Shown here one piece after another: positions 1 to 4,453 of a stretch of DNA of 8,719 bases. Positions within the stretch are counted from its first letter, which is position 1, and each line of letters begins with the position of its first letter. The translations under genes and the position numbers were made by a program. The DNA comes from Candidatus Muproteobacteria bacterium (GTDB lineage Bacteria > Pseudomonadota > Gammaproteobacteria > Acidiferrobacterales > Sulfurifustaceae): the NCBI GenBank assembly GCA_023266455.1, contig JAHFQD010000063.1, positions 1-8,719 of the forward strand. Reading direction: 5' to 3'. The notes beneath the pieces are model-generated. The model searched no databases and was not told the origin of the DNA. It worked only from the letters and a program-made list of their open reading frames with translations.

Positions 1-91
1 CGATGCAAGGGCGCGGGATTGTATCGGGAAAGCGCGGCGGTGGAATCCTTGTCGCCTGGTTTTCGCTGTGATAGGCCGTAGAATAACCGCC

Positions 92-1516
92 ATGCGACGA
101 ATGCTTTTAGGTATCGCGTTATGGTGGCGCGCGCAGGCGCTGGCCGCCGCGCCGGCGTTGCCGGAGCCGCTCGCGCGTGCGCTGCAGCAACGCGGACTGA
201 CGAGTAAAGGATTGAGCGTTTACATCCACGAACTCGGCGCGCCGGCGCCGTTGCTGGCCTTCGCCGCCGACGAACCGCGACATCCGGCGTCGGTGATGAA
301 AGTGCTGACCACGCTCGCGGCGTTGGAGGAGTTGGGTCCCGCCTATCAATGGAAAACCGAATTGTGGACGGCCGCGCCGGTGCGCGACGGCGTTCTCGAA
401 GGCGATCTCTATCTAAAAGGTTACGGCGATCCGTATCTCGTCATCGAACACTTCTGGCGTTTGCTGCGGCGCTTGCGTCAGGAAGGGATCACGGCGATTA
501 ACGGCGATCTGATCGTCGACGATACGTATTTCTCGCGCGATAACGAGGAGGAGGCCGGCGATTTCGACAGCCAAACCCAGCGGGTCTATAACGTCTTACC
601 CTCGGCGGTGTTGATCAATTTCCAAGCGGTGAACGTGCGTTTCCTTCCCGACGTCGCAAACAACCGAGTGCGCGTCGTGGCCGAACCGTGGCCGGCGGAA
701 CTCGGCTTAGAAAATAATCTGCATTTAAAGACGGGTGGTTGTCGCGGCTGGTGGATGCGCCAACTGACCATGCGCAGCCTGCAGCGCGATAAACGCGAAA
801 CCATCGTGTTCAACGGCGCATACGATCCGGATTGTGGCGAGCGGGAAATGTTTCGCGTCGTTTCCGAGCCGCTGCCGTATATCCGCGGCGTCTTCAAGTC
901 GGCGTGGAATGAAATGGGCGGCCGCTTCGACGGCGGTGTGCGCGAAGCGGTGGTGCCGACGAACGCACGGTTGCTGACTTCAATCCTGTCGCCGCCGTTG
1001 GCAGACGTGATCCGTTCGGTGAACAAGTTCAGCAACAATGTCATGACGCGCCAGTTGTTACTGACATTGGGCGCGCGCGTGGAAACGCCTGGCACCGTAC
1101 AAAAGGGAATCGGTGCGGTGCGCGCATGGATGCAAAAACGCGAACTCGATTTTTCTGAATTGGTGTTAGAGAACGGCACGGGGCTGTCGCGGCGCGAACT
1201 GATTTCCGCGCGGCATCTCGGACAAGTGTTGATAGCGGGTTACAAAAGTCCGGCGATGCCGGAATACATTTCCTCGTTACCGCTTGCCGGTCTCGACGGT
1301 ACGTTGCGTTACCGTCTCGCCGGAACGCCGCTGGAAGGACAGGCGCATTTGAAAACCGGCAGCATCAATAATGTGCATACGGTCGCTGGTTATGTGCTCG
1401 ATCGGGAACAACGCCGTGTCGTGGTGGTGATCTTGCACAATCACCCACAGGCCGACACCGCGGCGGCGGATGCCGTGCACGACGCCGTATTAGATTGGAT
1501 TTACCGCCGGCCTTAA
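92..1516 (+). CDS. dacB: D-alanyl-D-alanine carboxypeptidase/endopeptidase, PBP4 family (peptidase S13)
   Basis: This periplasmic penicillin-binding protein trims or cleaves D-Ala-containing cross-links in peptidoglycan (family knowledge). All three active-site motifs are visible, numbered from the ATG at 92: SVMK at residues 67-70 (nucleophile Ser67), SNN at 314-316 and KTG at 421-423. The roughly 247-residue gap between the first two motifs is typical of PBP4, which carries large inserted domains there, and the overall length is close to E. coli DacB. Cys217 and Cys248 lie in the inserted region and may form a disulfide. The N-terminus reads as a signal peptide: MRR, then a hydrophobic stretch, then ALAAAPA as cleavage region. 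A GTG at 68 is in frame and would add eight residues before the signal peptide; ATG at 101 is also possible. None of the three has a clear Shine-Dalgarno. The gene is convergent with the small minus-strand gene, separated by a terminator. Confidence 0.93.
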   Translation: MRRMLLGIALWWRAQALAAAPALPEPLARALQQRGLTSKGLSVYIHELGAPAPLLAFAADEPRHPASVMKVLTTLAALEELGPAYQWKTELWTAAPVRDGVLEGDLYLKGYGDPYLVIEHFWRLLRRLRQEGITAINGDLIVDDTYFSRDNEEEAGDFDSQTQRVYNVLPSAVLINFQAVNVRFLPDVANNRVRVVAEPWPAELGLENNLHLKTGGCRGWWMRQLTMRSLQRDKRETIVFNGAYDPDCGEREMFRVVSEPLPYIRGVFKSAWNEMGGRFDGGVREAVVPTNARLLTSILSPPLADVIRSVNKFSNNVMTRQLLLTLGARVETPGTVQKGIGAVRAWMQKRELDFSELVLENGTGLSRRELISARHLGQVLIAGYKSPAMPEYISSLPLAGLDGTLRYRLAGTPLEGQAHLKTGSINNVHTVAGYVLDREQRRVVVVILHNHPQADTAAADAVHDAVLDWIYRRP

Positions 1517-1520
1517 AAGT

Positions 1521-1548
1521 ACGTGGGGCGGAATATTCCGCCCCACGT
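1521..1548. terminator. Bidirectional intrinsic terminator (perfect 28-bp palindrome)
   Basis: The half-site ACGTGGGGCGGAAT is followed directly by its exact reverse complement, giving a 14-bp GC-rich stem when transcribed (the innermost pairs would open to form the loop). It starts 4 bases after the dacB stop. On the plus strand it is preceded by AAAAG and ends in a short TTT run. On the minus strand the stem is followed by ACTTTT. It lies between two convergent stop codons (1516 and 1568), the expected place for a shared terminator. The T-tracts are short, so efficiency is uncertain. Confidence 0.75.
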
Positions 1549-1567
1549 TTACCTCGCTACAAAATAC

Positions 1568-1879
1568 TTATCGGTTTGGATCGCTCGCGCTCGAACCGCT
1601 GGAGCCCGTCGAACCGGCGCTGCCCGAAGGCGTGCCCGGTGCCGCGGCCGAATTCCCATCCGGGCTGGCATTGGGACGGTTGTTGGTCGAGGGCGTGCTG
1701 CGTTTGCGCTTGGCGCTTTGACGATCGGCGCTGCTGGCCGATTCGCCCGGTTGCGCCGACGGCGAAGCCGATGATCCCGAAGAAGACGATGAACCATAGT
1801 CGTCCGCTGCAAAGCTTAATGGGCCGACGGTCAGCATGGTCACAGCGCCTAGGGCGACGAAATACAATTTACCATTCAT
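1568..1879 (-). CDS. Small secreted serine-rich low-complexity protein, function unknown
   Basis: This 103-residue protein belongs to no family I recognise. Residues 1-24 form a clear signal peptide (MNGK, a hydrophobic core, then GPLSFA before ADD). The mature part of about 79 residues is low-complexity: roughly 25 serines, with many Gly, Ala, Pro and Asn. It has a run of serines right after the signal peptide, a short basic patch (AKRKR) in the middle and Ser/Gly repeats toward the C-terminus. It has no cysteine and no predicted fold. An AGGAGG Shine-Dalgarno lies at 1889-1894 on the minus strand, 9 bases before the ATG at 1879; an in-frame GTG at 1882 is 6 bases away and equally possible. 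The strong ribosome site, signal peptide and shared terminator support a real gene, in contrast with the arginine-rich frames opposite it. It is divergent from the beta-barrel gene at 2166. Confidence 0.72.
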   Translation of the reverse strand: MNGKLYFVALGAVTMLTVGPLSFAADDYGSSSSSGSSASPSAQPGESASSADRQSAKRKRSTPSTNNRPNASPDGNSAAAPGTPSGSAGSTGSSGSSASDPNR

Positions 1880-1921
1880 CACGAATAACCTCCTCGATGT
1901 TACGGGAACCTAAGATCCTCC

Positions 1922-1953
1922 CCCAACGGCATCGCTCCCGACTATGCCGTGGG
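1922..1953. repeat. Inverted repeat in the divergent spacer (hairpin 1)
   Basis: The arms CCCAACGGCAT and ATGCCGTGGG pair over 10 bp with one bulged A, around an 11-base loop. It lies 40-70 bases upstream of the serine-rich gene's start, where it would fall in that gene's leader or serve as an operator. No T-tract follows on either strand, so it is not an intrinsic terminator. Confidence 0.45.
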
Positions 1954-2018
1954 TCTGATATTCGATGAAGATGACTCGGAAAAAGTTCCTTGATACGGGG
2001 ATCGTCTTCAGACCAACG

Positions 2019-2053
2019 TCGACATCCAACCTCTGTACGGCAGATGATGTCGA
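2019..2053. repeat. Inverted repeat in the divergent spacer (hairpin 2)
   Basis: TCGACATC at 2019-2026 is the exact reverse complement of GATGTCGA at 2046-2053, with 19 bases between. It is near the middle of the divergent spacer (1880-2165). The wide gap fits a two-half-site operator better than a stable RNA hairpin. An 8-bp match over such a distance can also arise by chance. Confidence 0.3.
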
Positions 2054-2094
2054 GTGTTTCATTATGCGCAACAATATGAGGCGCCTCGTACCCT

Positions 2095-2130
2095 CGCGAT
2101 CGCGGTTGAATCGAGCGATCGAGATAAAAT
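2095..2130 (+). promoter_or_regulatory. Candidate promoter/operator region of the beta-barrel gene
   Basis: A perfect 10-bp palindrome CGCGATCGCG (2095-2104) lies just upstream of an AT-rich TAAAAT (2125-2130) that resembles a -10 box about 36 bases before the start codon. No good -35 box stands at 16-18 bp; TTGAAT at 2106-2111 is only 13 bp away. This suggests an activator-dependent or non-sigma70 promoter, or that the true promoter lies elsewhere in the spacer. Confidence 0.25.
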
Positions 2131-2165
2131 TCATAGCGAGTTTTTCTTTGCGTTAAGGAGCAGTC

Positions 2166-2954
2166 ATGATCAAAGCAAAAGATGTCATCGGCATCGTCTT
2201 CTGTGTCGCCGTAGCGACCGCGCCGGCGATGGCGGCGGAAAATATTCTGCTGACGCGGCCGGGGTTCGAAGTTGGCGCGCAGGTTTCTTCTTATCACTAT
2301 GAAGAACCCGCGTTCGCTAAGACGACGGGGCATCGACAGGGCGTCGACGGCGCGTTTACGTTTCGCACGCGAGAAACTTGGTACGGCAAGGCCGATGTGC
2401 GTTATTCGTACGGCAAGTTACGTTACGAGGGCAGCGGCACCAAAGATTCCGTACCGGATACCTTATTCGAGGCGCGCTTCGTCGAAGGAAAAGATTTTCT
2501 GCCGGGCGCCAAGATAGGGCTCTCGCCTTACGGCGGTTTCGGTTATCGCTATCTCTATGACGACATCCGCGGCACGACCTCGACCGGCGCCGTCGGATAC
2601 CGCCGCTATTCCAATTATCTCTATATCCCGCTCGGCCTGACGATGCGCGCAGGTTTCGGCGAAGGTGGGGTGATCGTGCCGACGATTGAATACGATTTAT
2701 TCCTGCACGGTCGACAGAAATCGAAACTGAGCGACACCGGCTTGGGTTATTCCGATGCGGATAACAATCAGGACAAGGGCTACGGTTATCGCGCATCGTT
2801 GATGTTCGAACACGGTCATTTCGCGTTTGGTCCGTGGATGAATTATTGGAAGATCAAGGATTCCGATACCGTCGCCATCGGCGGTGGTTTTTACGGCATG
2901 GAGCCGGCAAATTGGACGCGCGAAATCGGCTTCGAGGTAAAGTACAAGTTCTAA
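2166..2954 (+). CDS. Outer-membrane beta-barrel protein, function unknown
   Basis: This 262-residue exported protein has a signal peptide at residues 1-24 (MIKAKD, a hydrophobic core, then APAMAA before ENILL). The mature part alternates polar and aromatic/hydrophobic residues, with many Gly and Tyr, as in transmembrane beta-strands (for example LSPYGGFGYRYLYDD and YLYIPLGLTMRAGFG). It ends in EVKYKF; a C-terminal Phe in the last strand is the usual signal for BAM-dependent outer-membrane insertion. About 238 mature residues would suit a barrel of roughly 10-12 strands (inference). I cannot assign it to a porin or adhesin family, and it has no visible OmpA-like peptidoglycan-binding domain. 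AAGGAG at 2155-2160 sits 5 bases before the ATG. It is divergent from the secreted serine-rich gene, so the two may share regulation. Confidence 0.85.
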   Translation: MIKAKDVIGIVFCVAVATAPAMAAENILLTRPGFEVGAQVSSYHYEEPAFAKTTGHRQGVDGAFTFRTRETWYGKADVRYSYGKLRYEGSGTKDSVPDTLFEARFVEGKDFLPGAKIGLSPYGGFGYRYLYDDIRGTTSTGAVGYRRYSNYLYIPLGLTMRAGFGEGGVIVPTIEYDLFLHGRQKSKLSDTGLGYSDADNNQDKGYGYRASLMFEHGHFAFGPWMNYWKIKDSDTVAIGGGFYGMEPANWTREIGFEVKYKF

Positions 2955-2977
2955 TGAAAGTGCTGCGCGAATATACT
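2949..2977 (+). promoter_or_regulatory. Candidate sigma70 promoter for gltA
   Basis: TATACT at 2972-2977 matches the -10 consensus at five of six positions, and TTCTAA at 2949-2954 is a weak -35 with a 17-bp spacer. It would give a leader of about 40 bases for gltA. The -35 overlaps the last codons of the beta-barrel gene. I found no terminator hairpin between the two genes, so read-through is also possible. Confidence 0.4.
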
Positions 2978-3025
2978 TAACCGCGTCAACGAATTCTCAA
3001 ACGCAGTTCGTCTATCGGAAAACCT

Positions 3026-4306
3026 ATGACTAAATACGTCAATGCCGTCATCACCGAAGAGCAAAAGGAAAGCAGTCTTCCGATTCTCGAGGGCACGCTG
3101 GGACCGCATGCGGTGGACATCCAAAATCTCTACCCGCGCCACAATTTGCTGGCGTTCGATCCGGGATTCCGTTCGACGGCGTCGTGTAAGAGCGCCATCA
3201 CCTTCGTCGATGGCGACAACGGCGTATTGCTCTACCGCGGTTATCCGATCGAAGAATTGGCCGAGCACAGCAACTTCGAGGAAGTGACGTATTTATTGAT
3301 GCACGGCGAGTTGCCGAAAGTGGATCAGTACCAAGAATTCATCGCGCTGTTGCATCGGCACAATTTGTTGCACGAACAGGTGATGTCGTTCTATCGCGGT
3401 TTCCGCCGCGACGCGCATCCGATGGCGGTCATGGTCGGTGTGGTGGGCGCGCTGTCGGCGTTCTATCACGACGTGATGGACATCCAGAAACAAGAAGACC
3501 GCATGCGCGCGGCGATTCGGCTGGTGGCGAAAATGCCGATGCTGGCGGCCGCGAGTTACACCTATTCCATCGGTCGTCCGCAACGCTATCCCAACAATAA
3601 GTTCGATTTCAGTTCTAATTTTCTGCAGATGATGTTCGGTCGGCCAAGCGAGGAATACGTGGTTGATCCCGTACTCGCGCGTGCGTTCGACGTGATCCTG
3701 ATTTTGCACGCCGATCATGAACAAAACGCGTCGACCTCGACGGTGCGTCTGGCGGCCTCGAGCGGCGCGAATCCGTTCGCTTGCATCGCTGCGGGTGTGG
3801 CCTCGTTGTGGGGACCGGCGCACGGCGGCGCCAATGAAGCGGTGCTGAAGATGTTGCAAGAGATCGGCACCGTAGAAAATATTCCTAAGGCGATCGCCCG
3901 CGCCAAAGATAAGAACGATTCGTTCCGGCTTATGGGCTTCGGCCACCGGGTGTATAAAAACTTCGATCCGCGTTCACGTGTGATCCAGGTGCAGGCGAAG
4001 AAAGTACTGGAGCATCTCGGTATCAAGGATCCGCTGCTCGATGTGGCGCTCAAGCTCGAAGAGATTGCGCTCAAGGACAGCTACTTCATCGAGCGCAAGC
4101 TGTATCCGAACGTCGATTTCTATTCCGGTATTTTGCTGCGCGCCATGGGATTTCCGATGAACTTCTTCACCGCTATTTTTGCGCTGGCGCGCACGGCGGG
4201 TTGGGTGTCGCATTGGCTTGAACTGCAGCACGAATCGCATGGTATCGACCGACCGCGTCAGCTCTACGTCGGTTCGCCGTTGCGACATCATCCGAAGAAG
4301 AAATAA
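3026..4306 (+). CDS. gltA: Citrate synthase (type II, E. coli-like)
   Basis: This enzyme condenses oxaloacetate and acetyl-CoA into citrate, the entry step of the TCA cycle, in the cytoplasm. The 426-aa length matches E. coli GltA (427). Long conserved blocks are visible: [47 protein letters not shown] and YPNVDFYSG. The catalytic residues align with E. coli His264, His305 and Asp362 as His266, His307 and Asp364, a constant +2 offset. At the position of E. coli Cys206, the thiol associated with NADH inhibition, there is Ser208 (FGRPSEEY). The Arg-His of the NADH-site segment is kept ([10 protein letters not shown]), but the following Thr is Asn. The start ATG has only a weak purine stretch upstream (CGGAAAA). 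The gene is probably transcribed alone from the promoter overlapping the upstream stop. Confidence in the enzyme is very high; its allosteric behaviour is inference. Confidence 0.98.
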   Translation: MTKYVNAVITEEQKESSLPILEGTLGPHAVDIQNLYPRHNLLAFDPGFRSTASCKSAITFVDGDNGVLLYRGYPIEELAEHSNFEEVTYLLMHGELPKVDQYQEFIALLHRHNLLHEQVMSFYRGFRRDAHPMAVMVGVVGALSAFYHDVMDIQKQEDRMRAAIRLVAKMPMLAAASYTYSIGRPQRYPNNKFDFSSNFLQMMFGRPSEEYVVDPVLARAFDVILILHADHEQNASTSTVRLAASSGANPFACIAAGVASLWGPAHGGANEAVLKMLQEIGTVENIPKAIARAKDKNDSFRLMGFGHRVYKNFDPRSRVIQVQAKKVLEHLGIKDPLLDVALKLEEIALKDSYFIERKLYPNVDFYSGILLRAMGFPMNFFTAIFALARTAGWVSHWLELQHESHGIDRPRQLYVGSPLRHHPKKK

Positions 4307-4346
4307 CTTCACCTCGTTCTATTTCTAAGTGACCTCTTTTCACGAA

Positions 4347-4389
4347 CCCGCACCCTAATTCTCTCCCAGCGGGGAGGACGGGTAGCGGG
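4347..4389. repeat. REP-like nested hairpin downstream of gltA
   Basis: CCCGCACCC (4347-4355) pairs with GGGTAGCGGG (4380-4389) with one bulged T, and inside it CTCCC and GGGAG form a second short stem around AGCG. The CACCCTAATTCTCTCCC-like wording resembles dispersed intergenic hairpin repeats seen in many gammaproteobacterial genomes. No T-tract follows, so it is not a classical intrinsic terminator, although it could protect the 3' end of the gltA mRNA. Confidence 0.4.
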
Positions 4390-4421
4390 GCGTTGCGAGA
4401 GAGGGATTCGACCGTACGACA

Positions 4422-4438
4422 ACGAGACGAAAACTCGT
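4422..4438 (+). promoter_or_regulatory. Small hairpin just upstream of the GTG start of the peptidase/barrel gene
   Basis: ACGAG and CTCGT form a 5-bp stem around a 7-base A-rich loop, extendable by CGA/TCG pairs across a CAA bulge. It ends 15 bases before the GTG start at 4454, directly next to the weak GAGAGAG ribosome-binding stretch, so it could limit translation. A weak promoter-like pair (TTGCGA at 4393-4398, TACGAC at 4415-4420, 16-bp spacer) lies upstream. Both are suggestive only. Confidence 0.25.
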
Positions 4439-4453
4439 CGTGAGAGAGCGCCC

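Noticed and set aside
586..1179. Long minus-strand open frame (197 aa) inside dacB
   Set aside because: It is fully antisense to a gene with all PBP4 motifs, has no family signature and no ribosome site; it arises from GC-rich codon structure.
1495..1968. Plus-strand open frame (157 aa) opposite the serine-rich gene
   Set aside because: Overlaps the end of dacB and the terminator, is rich in Arg, Trp and Cys with no recognisable pattern, and lacks a ribosome site; the opposite strand has a signal peptide and AGGAGG.
2106..2130. TTGAAT/TAAAAT as a standard sigma70 promoter
   Set aside because: The spacer is only 13 bp, too short for sigma70; kept only as a candidate regulatory region.
1910..2134. 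Minus-strand 74-aa frame in the divergent spacer
   Set aside because: No Shine-Dalgarno before its ATG, no recognisable motif, and it would fill a region that better fits a regulatory spacer with dyads.
1965..2156. Plus-strand 63-aa frame in the divergent spacer
   Set aside because: No ribosome site and no signal or family pattern; it ends within the ribosome site of the beta-barrel gene. A leader peptide cannot be fully excluded.
4331..4345. GTGA/TCAC hairpin after gltA as an intrinsic terminator
   Set aside because: The stem is only 4 bp, AT-containing and not followed by a T-tract.
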